Below are positions 43,145 through 51,792 of a DNA stretch of 64,000 nucleotides, piece by piece. Within the stretch, counting starts at the first letter, position 1. Each line of letters begins with the position of its first letter. The notes under the pieces are model-generated. The model was not told where the DNA came from. It saw only the letters and a program-made list of their open reading frames with translations, and did not search any database. The stretch covers positions 560,501 through 624,500 of the forward strand of contig NZ_NSBU01000007.1 in assembly GCF_002285415.1 (NCBI RefSeq). The letters are read 5' to 3'. The position numbers and the translations under genes are program-made. Source of the stretch: Actibacterium pelagium. Its GTDB lineage: Bacteria > Pseudomonadota > Alphaproteobacteria > Rhodobacterales > Rhodobacteraceae.

Positions 43145-44923
43145 ATGAAGATGACCACCGAAGAAGCCTTCGTGAAGGTTCTACAGATGCATGGGATCGA
43201 CCATGCGTTTGGCATTATCGGGTCGGCGATGATGCCGATTTCGGATTTGTTCCCGGTTGCAGGCATCAAGTTTTTTGACTGCGCGCACGAGTGTAACGCC
43301 GGCATGATGGCCGACGGGTTCACCCGCGCTTCGGGGAAGATGTCGATGATGGTGGCCCAGAATGGTCCGGGCATCACCAACTTCGTGACCCCGGTGAAAA
43401 CGGCGTACTGGAACCACACACCGCTGCTGTTGGTCACCCCGCAGGCGGCGAACAAGACCATCGGGCAGGGCGGGTTCCAAGAAGTCGAGCAGATGAAACT
43501 GTTCGAAGACATGGTTGCCTATCAGGAAGAGGTTCGTGACCCATCGCGGATCGCCGAGGTTCTGAACCGCGTGATCCTGCAGGCCAAGCGTGCCAGCGCA
43601 CCGGCGCAGATCAACGTACCGCGCGACTACTGGACTCAGGTTGTTGATATTGACCTGCCGGCGGTGGTCGAATTTGAACGCCCCTCTGGCGGCGAGGCCG
43701 CTGTGGCTGAAGCAGCAAAGCTGCTGTCCGAAGCCAAATTCCCCGTGATCCTGAATGGCGCGGGTGTCGTGATCGGTGGCGCAATTGCGGACTCGATGGC
43801 ATTGGCAGAGCGTCTCGATGCTCCGGTTTGCTGCGGCTACCAGCACAATGACGCGTTCCCGGGGTCGCACCCGCTGTTCGCCGGTCCCTTGGGTTATAAC
43901 GGCTCGAAGGCAGGGATGGAGCTGATCGCGAAGGCCGACGTCGTACTGGCGCTTGGTACGCGTCTGAACCCGTTCTCGACCTTGCCGGGTTATGGCATCG
44001 ATTACTGGCCCGCCAACGCCAAGATCATTCAGGTCGACATCAACCCTGATCGCATTGGCCTGACCAAGAAGGTCTCGGTTGGCATCGTGGGTGATGCGAA
44101 GAAAGTCGCACAAGGAATTTTGGCGCAACTGACCGACGAGGCGGGTGACGCAGGCCGCGCTGATCGCAAGGCAACCATCGCGACCACCAAGTCCGCATGG
44201 GCGCAGGAACTGACGTCGATGGACCACGAAGACGACGATCCGGGCACCACCTGGAACGAGCGTGCCCGCGACCGCGAGCCCGAAAAGATGTCGCCCCGTA
44301 TGGCTTGGCGCGCAATTCAGTCGGCCTTGCCGAAAGAGGCAATCATCTCGTCTGATATCGGCAATAACTGCGCAATCGGTAATGCCTATCCGACCTTTGA
44401 AACGGGCCGTAAGTACTTGGCACCCGGTCTTTTTGGCCCCTGTGGTTATGGCTTCCCGGCGATTTGCGGGGCCAAGGTCGCTTGCCCGGATACGCCGGTT
44501 GTTGGTTTCGCTGGGGACGGTGCGTTCGGTATCTCGATGAACGAAATGGTCTCGATCAGCCGCGACGACTGGCCCGCGATCACTATGGTGATCTTCCGCA
44601 ACTATCAGTGGGGTGCGGAAAAGCGGAACACCACGCTTTGGTTCGACGATAACTTCGTGGGTACCGAGCTTGCGCAAGAGGTCAGCTATGCTGGTATCGC
44701 CAAGTCCTGCGGCATTGAAGGCGTGGCGGTCTATGGCATGGAAGAGCTGACCGATGCCCTGAACAAAGCGATCAAGGCGCAGATGGAAGAGGGCAAAACC
44801 ACCTTCCTAGAGGTCATGCTGAACCAGGAACTGGGTGAACCCTTCCGCCGCGACGCCATGAAGGCGCCGGTGGCCGTCGCGGGGATCAACCCGGACGACA
44901 TGCGCCCACAGCAGGTCGGCTAA
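43145..44923 (+). CDS. xsc: Sulfoacetaldehyde acetyltransferase
   Basis: Xsc is a TPP enzyme that cleaves the C-S bond: sulfoacetaldehyde plus phosphate gives acetyl phosphate and sulfite. The 592-residue product has the family start MTTEEAFVKVLQMHGIDHAF, the TPP-activating Glu49 (CAHECNAG), and the TPP-binding motif beginning GDGAFGIS (Asp458). Length fits the usual 590 residues. AGGAGAAG precedes the ATG. It is followed without a gap by ackA, with soeABC downstream. It receives sulfoacetaldehyde from ComDE (sulfosugar route) and Tpa (taurine route). The two CTGGCCCTA repeats before it suggest control by TauR. Confidence 0.95.
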   Translation: MKMTTEEAFVKVLQMHGIDHAFGIIGSAMMPISDLFPVAGIKFFDCAHECNAGMMADGFTRASGKMSMMVAQNGPGITNFVTPVKTAYWNHTPLLLVTPQAANKTIGQGGFQEVEQMKLFEDMVAYQEEVRDPSRIAEVLNRVILQAKRASAPAQINVPRDYWTQVVDIDLPAVVEFERPSGGEAAVAEAAKLLSEAKFPVILNGAGVVIGGAIADSMALAERLDAPVCCGYQHNDAFPGSHPLFAGPLGYNGSKAGMELIAKADVVLALGTRLNPFSTLPGYGIDYWPANAKIIQVDINPDRIGLTKKVSVGIVGDAKKVAQGILAQLTDEAGDAGRADRKATIATTKSAWAQELTSMDHEDDDPGTTWNERARDREPEKMSPRMAWRAIQSALPKEAIISSDIGNNCAIGNAYPTFETGRKYLAPGLFGPCGYGFPAICGAKVACPDTPVVGFAGDGAFGISMNEMVSISRDDWPAITMVIFRNYQWGAEKRNTTLWFDDNFVGTELAQEVSYAGIAKSCGIEGVAVYGMEELTDALNKAIKAQMEEGKTTFLEVMLNQELGEPFRRDAMKAPVAVAGINPDDMRPQQVG

Positions 44924-46072
44924 ATGACGGTTGGGGGCGATATCCTCGTTCTGAACGCGGGCTCGTCCTCGATCAAATTTGCTCTGTTCGATGCAAAGTT
45001 GAACGAAAAGCTATCAGGCATCGCCGCCGAAATCGGTGGCGGTGGCTTTCTGCAAATTGATGATGAGAAACAGGCGACGCCGTTCATTGATCATCGTGCA
45101 GCCCTTACCGGAATACTGAAGGCGCTGGAAAAGCGCGGGGTGAAACCGACAGAATTGGCTGCCGCCGCACATCGCGTTGTGCATGGTGGGCGCCATCTGA
45201 CCCGTCCTGTACGGATCACGCCAGAGGTCACGACAGAGATCGCCGCCTGTTCTCCGCTGGCCCCGTTGCACAACCCTCATAACTTGGCGGCCATTCTGGC
45301 CCTAGCCGAAGCCGCGCCGGATCTGCCGCAGTTCGCCAGCTTTGATACCTCTTTCCATGCGACCAACCCCGAGGTTGCGACGCGCTTTGCCATCCCTCGG
45401 ATGCAGGAAACTCAGGGCATTCGGCGCTATGGATTTCACGGGCTCAGCTACGCGTCGCTGACCGAGAGCCTGCCCGTGGTTTCGAAAGAAAAGCTGCCGT
45501 CGCGCTTGCTGGCCTTTCACCTTGGAAATGGTGCTTCGCTTTGCGCGATCAAGAATGGAAAGTCGATTGCGACCACCATGGGCTATTCGCCGCTTGATGG
45601 TCTGACCATGGGTACCCGCTCTGGTGGGATTGATGCCAATGCTGTTTTGAAACTGGTCGAGGAAAACGGGTTAGAGCGGACCAAGGCGATCCTGAACCAT
45701 GAAAGCGGTCTTTTGGGCCTGTCCGGCGGCAAGTCGGACATGCGCAAGCTGATGCTGGATCAATCGGCTGACAGTGCCTTTGCTATCGAGCATTTCTGCT
45801 ATTGGTCCCTTCGTCATGCGGGGTCGCTGATCTCTGCGCTCGAAGGTTTGGATGCCATCGCCTTTACTGGCGGGATTGGTGAAAACGCCATCGGCGTGCG
45901 CGCCCGAATCCTACGAGGGCTGGAATGGATCGGCGCGCGCATGGACCCCGATGCCAATCACCGAAATGGGCCGCGCCTTCACGCGAAAAGCTCGAAAATT
46001 GCGATTTGGGTGATCAAGGCTGAAGAAGAGAAGATGATCGCCACGGATGCCTTGAGACTGATGAATGACTGA
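44924..46072 (+). CDS. ackA: Acetate kinase
   Basis: A 382-residue ASKHA-fold kinase interconverting acetyl phosphate and acetate with ATP. Signatures are LNAGSSSIKFALFD (about 10-23), the phosphate-loop HLGNGASLCAI, TMGYSPLDGLTMGTRSG with the catalytic Arg, and GGIGENAIGVR near the end. It starts directly at the xsc stop, so the two are translationally linked; it could drain surplus acetyl phosphate from Xsc to acetate with ATP gain, while Pta makes acetyl-CoA. The pta gene faces it from the other strand. Confidence 0.93.
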   Translation: MTVGGDILVLNAGSSSIKFALFDAKLNEKLSGIAAEIGGGGFLQIDDEKQATPFIDHRAALTGILKALEKRGVKPTELAAAAHRVVHGGRHLTRPVRITPEVTTEIAACSPLAPLHNPHNLAAILALAEAAPDLPQFASFDTSFHATNPEVATRFAIPRMQETQGIRRYGFHGLSYASLTESLPVVSKEKLPSRLLAFHLGNGASLCAIKNGKSIATTMGYSPLDGLTMGTRSGGIDANAVLKLVEENGLERTKAILNHESGLLGLSGGKSDMRKLMLDQSADSAFAIEHFCYWSLRHAGSLISALEGLDAIAFTGGIGENAIGVRARILRGLEWIGARMDPDANHRNGPRLHAKSSKIAIWVIKAEEEKMIATDALRLMND

Positions 46073-46087
46073 TCAGGCCGGTTCCAT

Positions 46088-46939
46088 TTATCCCATAGCG
46101 ATCGCCACAGCCGTTGCATCGACGATGTCATCCACCGTGGCGCCGCGGCTAAGGTCGCAGACCGGGCGGGCGAAACCCTGCAGGAATGGGCCGATTGCCT
46201 TGGCGCCGGCCAATTCTTGCGCCAATTTGTACCCGATGTTGCCCGCGTCCAGCGATGGGAAGATTAACACGTTGGCGTCGCCGTCGCCCATGCCTTTGGC
46301 TGCCGCGATGCGCGGGTTCAGTGCTGCATCGGCTTGGATTGGGCCAAGAAAGCCGGTTTCGTTCACCGCCGCGCGCACCCGGTCCACACTGTCGCCGGCG
46401 CCGCTGGTGCCGGTTGAGAAGGACAGCATCGCCACCCGTGCAGAGCCCAGTAAGGCTTTGGCCGAGGCCTCTGACGCCCGCGCGATTGCTGCCAAAGCCT
46501 CTGCGTCCGGGTCCACGTTCACCGCGCAATCTGCAAAGACCATTTCGCGCCCGTCAGGGAACACCATCAGAAAGAACGACGAGGGAAGGGCGACCCCATC
46601 AGCAAGACCGATCCCGATCGACGCCGCTTCGATCACGCGCCGGGTTGGGCTATCTGCGCCCGCAACCATCGCGTCGGCCTCGCCTGCAGCCACCATCGCG
46701 GCCGCGCGATACAGGGGTTTCGTCAACATGCGTCGTGCGACAGGCTCTTTCAGGCCTCGTGCGGCAATCAAAGCGGCAACCTGGGCCTCTGACACGTCGG
46801 CCAGACCGACAGGCTGGCATAGGCCTTCGTCACGCATCCGATCAGTTGCCTCGGCAACGCGCGCATCCTCAAGTTCCGGAAACACAACCCGTGCCTGTTT
46901 GGCGCGGGCTTGTTCATATGCACTGTTCAAAACCGACAT
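46088..46939 (-). CDS. pta: Phosphate acetyltransferase (short form)
   Basis: Pta converts acetyl phosphate, the Xsc product, and CoA to acetyl-CoA. The 283-residue product has PTA/PTB signatures VVFPELEDARV (about 17-27), GADSPTRRVIEA, VFADCAVNVDPDAE and MLSFSTGTSGAGD. It is shorter than the usual 320 residues because the N-terminal start is close to the first conserved block. It lies on the opposite strand from xsc-ackA, ending 15 bp from ackA and starting 33 bp from the divergent citrate synthase gene. The ATG at 46939 (MSVLNSAYEQARAK) is chosen over a long upstream frame that reads antisense to citrate synthase. Confidence 0.88.
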   Translation of the reverse strand: MSVLNSAYEQARAKQARVVFPELEDARVAEATDRMRDEGLCQPVGLADVSEAQVAALIAARGLKEPVARRMLTKPLYRAAAMVAAGEADAMVAGADSPTRRVIEAASIGIGLADGVALPSSFFLMVFPDGREMVFADCAVNVDPDAEALAAIARASEASAKALLGSARVAMLSFSTGTSGAGDSVDRVRAAVNETGFLGPIQADAALNPRIAAAKGMGDGDANVLIFPSLDAGNIGYKLAQELAGAKAIGPFLQGFARPVCDLSRGATVDDIVDATAVAIAMG

Positions 46940-46972
46940 GTTGAATTCCCTTCTACCTGCAAGGAGACACCC

Positions 46973-48106
46973 ATGACCGAGACCGTCAAGATCAACCGTG
47001 GCCTGAAGGGTGTTTATTTCGAGCGATCCGGTGTCTCTGATATCAACGGCGCGAAGGGAGAGCTTATCTATCGCGGCTACTCGATCCACGATCTGGCGAC
47101 CCACGCGACCTTTGAAGAGGTTTGCTATCTTCTGATCCACGGAGAGCTGCCAACCGCCAACCAACTGGCCGAATTCGACGCCAAGCTGCGGGGATATCGC
47201 TGTGTGCCCGATCAGGTGTTGTCAGTGATTGAAGCCTGCAAGGACGGTCATCCGATGGACGTTCTGCGCACCGCCGTGTCTGCTATGGCGGCTTTGGATG
47301 CAGGCAGCCTGCAGGTCGGGGAAGAGGCCTTTGTCGAAAACGGTTTGAAACTGACCGCTCAGGTGCCCACGCTTATCGCGGCGCACGAAGCGCTGCGCAA
47401 TGGCCGTGATCCGGTCGCACCTGATGCCAGCCTAAGCCACGCTGCCAACTGGCTGTGGATGCTGAAGGGTGAAAAGCCATCCGAAGATGCTGCGCGCCTT
47501 GCCGACGTGGATTTCATATTGCACGCCGAACATGGGGCCAATGCCTCTAGCTTCGCGGCGCGGGTCACGGTGGGCACCGAGGCCAATCTGCACGGGGCAA
47601 TCGTGACGGCGCTGTCGACCCTGGCCGGTCCTGCCCATGGCGGCGCGGCAGAGGACGTCATGAAGATGGTCCACGAGATCGGCAAACCCGAAAACGCGGC
47701 CGAATACGTGAAAGCCAAACGCAAGAACCGCGAGGCTGTCACCGGTTTTGGCCACCGCGTTTATCGCGCCGAAGACCCGCGCGCGCGTCACATGCGTGAA
47801 GGTGTCCGCAAACTGGGTCAGGAGATGGGCGCGCCCGAGTGGTATGAGATCTTGCAGGCTGTTGTAGAGGCGATGAAGCCGTATTCGCGTCACGGGCTGA
47901 ACGTGAACGTCGATTTCTATTCGGGCGTTATCTATCAGTTGCACGGCATCCCGATGGACCTGTACGTCCCGATCTTTGCCATTGGCCGGATGCCCGGATG
48001 GGTCATCCAATGCATCGAGCAGCAGCGCGGAAATATCCTGATCCGGCCCCTGACGCTCTACAATGGTCCCGAAAAACGCGACTGGGTTGCGATTTCTGAC
48101 AGATAA
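46973..48106 (+). CDS. Citrate synthase (short, dimer type)
   Basis: A 377-residue type I citrate/2-methylcitrate synthase. Catalytic histidines are in ILHAEHGANASSF and GPAHGGAAED, the catalytic Asp in VDFYSGVIYQ, and the substrate-binding GFGHRVYRAEDPRA is intact. AAGGAG precedes the ATG at 46973. The compact form differs from the long gltA of the TCA cycle. In this setting it would condense the acetyl-CoA from Xsc/Pta with oxaloacetate. A 2-methylcitrate role is possible, but no prp genes are present. Confidence 0.88.
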   Translation: MTETVKINRGLKGVYFERSGVSDINGAKGELIYRGYSIHDLATHATFEEVCYLLIHGELPTANQLAEFDAKLRGYRCVPDQVLSVIEACKDGHPMDVLRTAVSAMAALDAGSLQVGEEAFVENGLKLTAQVPTLIAAHEALRNGRDPVAPDASLSHAANWLWMLKGEKPSEDAARLADVDFILHAEHGANASSFAARVTVGTEANLHGAIVTALSTLAGPAHGGAAEDVMKMVHEIGKPENAAEYVKAKRKNREAVTGFGHRVYRAEDPRARHMREGVRKLGQEMGAPEWYEILQAVVEAMKPYSRHGLNVNVDFYSGVIYQLHGIPMDLYVPIFAIGRMPGWVIQCIEQQRGNILIRPLTLYNGPEKRDWVAISDR

Positions 48107-48120
48107 ACGGGCACAAATCG

Positions 48121-48134
48121 TGTAAGCGCTTACA
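48121..48134. promoter_or_regulatory. Perfect LacI-type operator palindrome upstream of soeA
   Basis: TGTAAGCGCTTACA is a perfect 14-bp palindrome with the central CG step and outer TG/CA typical of LacI-family operators (TGnAAnCGnTTnCA). It is 15 bp after the citrate synthase stop and 52 bp before soeA. No LacI-family gene is in the window, so the regulator is elsewhere. Confidence 0.55.
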
Positions 48135-48185
48135 TAGCGGGTCGAACTAAGGTAAAGCGGATAGAGCGAGGAAGGATTTCAGTAC

Positions 48186-51044
48186 ATGGCGCAAACAAAA
48201 CCAATCGTCGAAACGTCCCCGAAAGTTTCGGACGAGGTCCGCCAGACAACCTGTTACATGTGCGCCTGTCGCTGCGGCATCGACGTGCACCTTCGCGATG
48301 GCAAAGTCAGCTATATCGAAGGCAATCGGAACCATCCGGTGAACAAGGGTGTGATCTGCGGCAAGGGTGCCTCGGGCATCATGCAGCATTATTCACCGGC
48401 TCGTTTGCGGGCCCCGATGAAACGGGTGGGACCGCGCGGCTCTGGCCAGTTCGAAGAGATTTCGTGGGACGAAGCACTGGAACTGGCCACTGAATGGCTG
48501 GGTAAGGTGCGCAAGACCGATCCCAAGCGTTTGGCCTTTTTTACAGGGCGCGATCAAAGCCAGTCTTTGACCGGGCTTTGGGCGATGAAATACGGCACGC
48601 CGAATTTCGCCGCGCATGGTGGGTTCTGTTCGGTCAATATGGCTGCAGGTGGGTTGTACACCTTCGGTGGCGCTTTCTGGGAATTTGGTGATCCTGATTG
48701 GGATTACACGAAGTACTTCATGTTGTTTGGTGTTGCCGAAGACCATGCCTCTAACCCGATCAAGAAGGGTATCGGTAAGATCAAGAAGCGTGGGGCCAAG
48801 TTCGTCTCTGTGAACCCGGTACGCACCGGCTATAACGCGGTTGCGGATGAGTGGATCGGAATTCGTCCGGGCACGGATGCGTTGTTCGTTGGGGCGTTGA
48901 TCCACGAACTGTTCCGAATGCAGCAGATCGATCTGGACTATCTGATCCGCTACACGAATTCGCCTTGGCTGGTCATTCAGGACCCGGGGGCAGAAGATCA
49001 TGGCTTGTTCGCACGTAACGACGATGGCGACCCGTTGGTCTGGTCGAACGAGGCAGGTGGCTTTGGAAGCGGCAAGATCAGCGACCTGTCCGCGTCCCTA
49101 ACCGGAACGCGCACCCTGCCTGATGGGCGGACGGCGCGGACGGTGTTCGAGTTGATGGCAGAACGCTATCTGGGTGACGAATATTCCCCGGAAGCCGTTG
49201 AAGAGCGCACAGGTGTGCCAGCAACTCAAATCCGCAAGATTGCGGCAGAGCTAGCCCATGTTGCCTTCGAGGAAGAAGTCATCATCCAGCGTGAGTGGAC
49301 CGACGCCTGGGGCCGCAAGCACGACAAGCTGATCGGGCGTCCCATCTCGATGCATGCAATGCGCGGGATTTCGGCCCATTCCAACGGGTTCCAGACCTGC
49401 CGGATGATCCACATCCTGCAGATCCTTCTGGGGTCGATCGATTGCCCCGGGGGCTTCCGTTACAAGCCGCCGTATCCCAAGCAAACACCCCCTAATTTGC
49501 TGCCTCACGGTGCTTCTGGCGACATCAAGCCAGAGATGCCTCTTGGCGGTCCTCATCTGGGCTTCCCACATGGGCCGCATCATCTGCTGCTAGACGAAGA
49601 GGGCGGGCCGAACCGGCTGGACAAGGGCTTTAGCTGGGACGCGCCGATGTCGGCGCACGGGCTGATGCACATGGTCATCAACAACGCCGCCGAGAAAGAC
49701 CCTTACGGGATCGACGTGCTGTTCATGTATATGGCCAACATGGCGTGGAACAGTTCGATGAACACGCCGGGCACGATTGATGCGCTGACCAAGACGGATG
49801 AGAACGGCGACTATGTGATCCCCAAGATCATCTATTCGGACGCCTATTACTCTGAAACGGTGCCCTTTGCCGACCTGATCCTGCCCGACACGACCTATCT
49901 AGAACGCTACGATTGTATTTCGCTGCTGGATCGCCCGATTTCCGAGCCCGAGATTCTGGCGGACTCAATCCGCTATCCGGTGGTCGAGCCCGACCGTGAC
50001 GTGCGCGGGTTCCAAACCGTGCTGATCGACCTTGGCGCGCGTCTGGGTCTTCCCGGTTTTGTCGATGATGCGGGTGCGCCGCTTTATCCCGGTGGATATC
50101 CGGACTACATGGTCAACCACGAGCGTAAGCCGGGTGTCGGTCCCCTAGCCGGGTTCCGAGGGAAGGACGGCACCGAATATGGTGTCGGTGACAAGAACCC
50201 TGACCAGCTGAAGCGCTACATCGAGAACGGGTCGTTCTGGGAGCAGCGCTTTGATCCCGAACACGCGTATTTCCGGCATGCGAACCGTGGCTATCTGGAC
50301 TGGGGGATCAAGAAGGGCATTCGCCTGACGCCCGACGCCACCATTTTCCAGCTCTATTCAGAGCCGGTGCAAAGGTTCCGGCTGGCTGCGGAAGGCCACG
50401 GAGACCGCCAGCCGCCTGATCGGGCGCGCGAGCGCATTCAGAAGTACTTCGACCCGCTGCCGTTCTGGTACGAGCCCATGGAAGGGGCGATGGTCGATAC
50501 GTCCAAGTTCGCGTTGCATGCGATCACGCAGCGTCCCATGCACATGTACCATTCGTGGGGATCGCAGAACGCGTGGCTGCGGCAGATCACGGCGCAGAAC
50601 CGGCTGTATATCCACACCTCGGTAGGAGAGCAGATCGGAGCGAAGGATGACGACTGGGTCTGGCTCAGCTCGCATCAGGGGCGCGTCAAATGTCAGGTCA
50701 AGCTAATGGACGGGGTGAACCCGCACACGGTTTGGACATGGAACGCTATCGGCAAACGTCGTGGGGCTTGGGGGCTTAGCGACGATGCGCCGGAAAGTAA
50801 TCAGGGTTTCCTGCTGAACCACCTGATCTCGGAGCTGTTGCCAGCGGGTGGGGGCGGCTATCGCTATTCGAACTCGGACCCGATCACGGGGCAGGCCGCG
50901 TGGTTCGACCTGCGCGTGTCCATCGAGAAAGCCGATGGCGACGAGAAAACAGAGCCCTTCTTTGAACCCGTCGGAACCGGCATGCAGGAACCGTCGCCAA
51001 CCAAAGTCGCCTTCGGCGCAGAGTTCCGGAGGAAAGCCCAATGA
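48186..51044 (+). CDS. soeA: Sulfite dehydrogenase SoeA, molybdopterin subunit
   Basis: A 952-residue molybdopterin oxidoreductase of the polysulfide/thiosulfate reductase branch. Four cysteines (23, 26, 30, 58) bind an N-terminal iron-sulfur cluster, and Cys148 (GGFCSVN) is the probable molybdenum ligand. There is no twin-arginine signal, so the enzyme is cytoplasmic, the known trait of SoeABC, which oxidises sulfite to sulfate and passes electrons to the quinone pool. With soeB, soeC and upstream xsc this would detoxify sulfite from sulfonate cleavage. A formate dehydrogenase role is excluded by the missing Sec/Cys pattern and context. Confidence 0.88.
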   Translation: MAQTKPIVETSPKVSDEVRQTTCYMCACRCGIDVHLRDGKVSYIEGNRNHPVNKGVICGKGASGIMQHYSPARLRAPMKRVGPRGSGQFEEISWDEALELATEWLGKVRKTDPKRLAFFTGRDQSQSLTGLWAMKYGTPNFAAHGGFCSVNMAAGGLYTFGGAFWEFGDPDWDYTKYFMLFGVAEDHASNPIKKGIGKIKKRGAKFVSVNPVRTGYNAVADEWIGIRPGTDALFVGALIHELFRMQQIDLDYLIRYTNSPWLVIQDPGAEDHGLFARNDDGDPLVWSNEAGGFGSGKISDLSASLTGTRTLPDGRTARTVFELMAERYLGDEYSPEAVEERTGVPATQIRKIAAELAHVAFEEEVIIQREWTDAWGRKHDKLIGRPISMHAMRGISAHSNGFQTCRMIHILQILLGSIDCPGGFRYKPPYPKQTPPNLLPHGASGDIKPEMPLGGPHLGFPHGPHHLLLDEEGGPNRLDKGFSWDAPMSAHGLMHMVINNAAEKDPYGIDVLFMYMANMAWNSSMNTPGTIDALTKTDENGDYVIPKIIYSDAYYSETVPFADLILPDTTYLERYDCISLLDRPISEPEILADSIRYPVVEPDRDVRGFQTVLIDLGARLGLPGFVDDAGAPLYPGGYPDYMVNHERKPGVGPLAGFRGKDGTEYGVGDKNPDQLKRYIENGSFWEQRFDPEHAYFRHANRGYLDWGIKKGIRLTPDATIFQLYSEPVQRFRLAAEGHGDRQPPDRARERIQKYFDPLPFWYEPMEGAMVDTSKFALHAITQRPMHMYHSWGSQNAWLRQITAQNRLYIHTSVGEQIGAKDDDWVWLSSHQGRVKCQVKLMDGVNPHTVWTWNAIGKRRGAWGLSDDAPESNQGFLLNHLISELLPAGGGGYRYSNSDPITGQAAWFDLRVSIEKADGDEKTEPFFEPVGTGMQEPSPTKVAFGAEFRRKAQ

Positions 51045-51781
51045 CCTGCCTTCCTGAAAAGACAGACAAGAAGCTTGGCCTTGTCATTGATCTGGACATT
51101 TGCGTCGGCTGCCACGCCTGTGCGACCAGCTGTAAAGAGTGGAACACCAGCGGCTACAGTGCGCCCTTGTCGGATCATGATCCCTATGGCGCGGACCCTT
51201 CTGGCGCTTGGTTGAACCGTATTCATTCGTTCGAGGCCACAACGGCCGAGGGCGTTTCTAAAACGGTTCATTTCCCAAGATCCTGCCTCCACTGCGAAGA
51301 GCCTGATTGCGTAACCGTTTGCCCAACCGGCGCGTCCTATAAGCGCGAGGAAGACGGTATCGTTCTGGTCAATCCGGACACCTGTATCGGCTGCAAGCTT
51401 TGCTCTTGGGCCTGTCCTTATGGGGCTCGGGAATACGACTATGACGATGGGGTAATGAAGAAATGCACCCTATGCGTCGACCGGATCTACAACGAGAACA
51501 TCCCCGAAGAAGACCGCGTCCCGGCCTGTGTCCGCGCTTGCCCAACCGGTGCCCGCGCCTTCGGGGACCTTGGTGATCCGGACAGCGACGTTTCCAAGTC
51601 CGTGGCCGAGCGCGACGGATTCAACCTGCTTGACGAATTCGGCTACAAGCCGGTGAACAAATATCTGCCCCCACGCATCAACAGTGTTCAGGCTGCCCCC
51701 GTAGCCGAGGAACCCGCCGCCCCGGATGGGTCGCGGTTGGAAAAACTGTTTGCTTGGGCTGACAAAGCCCTGTCGCGGTAA
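51041..51781 (+). CDS. soeB: Sulfite dehydrogenase SoeB, 4Fe-4S subunit
   Basis: A 246-residue ferredoxin-like electron-transfer subunit with four cysteine clusters: CVGCHACATSC (about 23-33), CLHCEEPDCVTVC, CIGCKLCSWAC and CTLC ... CVRAC. They carry electrons from SoeA to the membrane subunit. The ATG overlaps the soeA stop (ATGA), and soeC starts 11 bp after it. A short Ala/Pro-rich tail (about 215-246) is not conserved in other members. Confidence 0.92.
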   Translation: MTCLPEKTDKKLGLVIDLDICVGCHACATSCKEWNTSGYSAPLSDHDPYGADPSGAWLNRIHSFEATTAEGVSKTVHFPRSCLHCEEPDCVTVCPTGASYKREEDGIVLVNPDTCIGCKLCSWACPYGAREYDYDDGVMKKCTLCVDRIYNENIPEEDRVPACVRACPTGARAFGDLGDPDSDVSKSVAERDGFNLLDEFGYKPVNKYLPPRINSVQAAPVAEEPAAPDGSRLEKLFAWADKALSR

Positions 51782-51792
51782 GAGGTCCCAAG

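Noticed and set aside
43181-44677. 498-codon minus-strand frame opposite xsc
   Set aside because: No start context, His/Arg-rich antisense composition; xsc on the plus strand is unambiguous.
46186-46944. Plus-strand frame of 252 codons opposite pta
   Set aside because: Pro/Arg-rich shadow of the pta coding strand.
48186-51044. Formate dehydrogenase or DMSO/TMAO reductase as the call for the molybdoprotein
   Set aside because: No twin-arginine signal, a Cys-type molybdenum ligand region and the xsc context point to cytoplasmic sulfite dehydrogenase SoeA.
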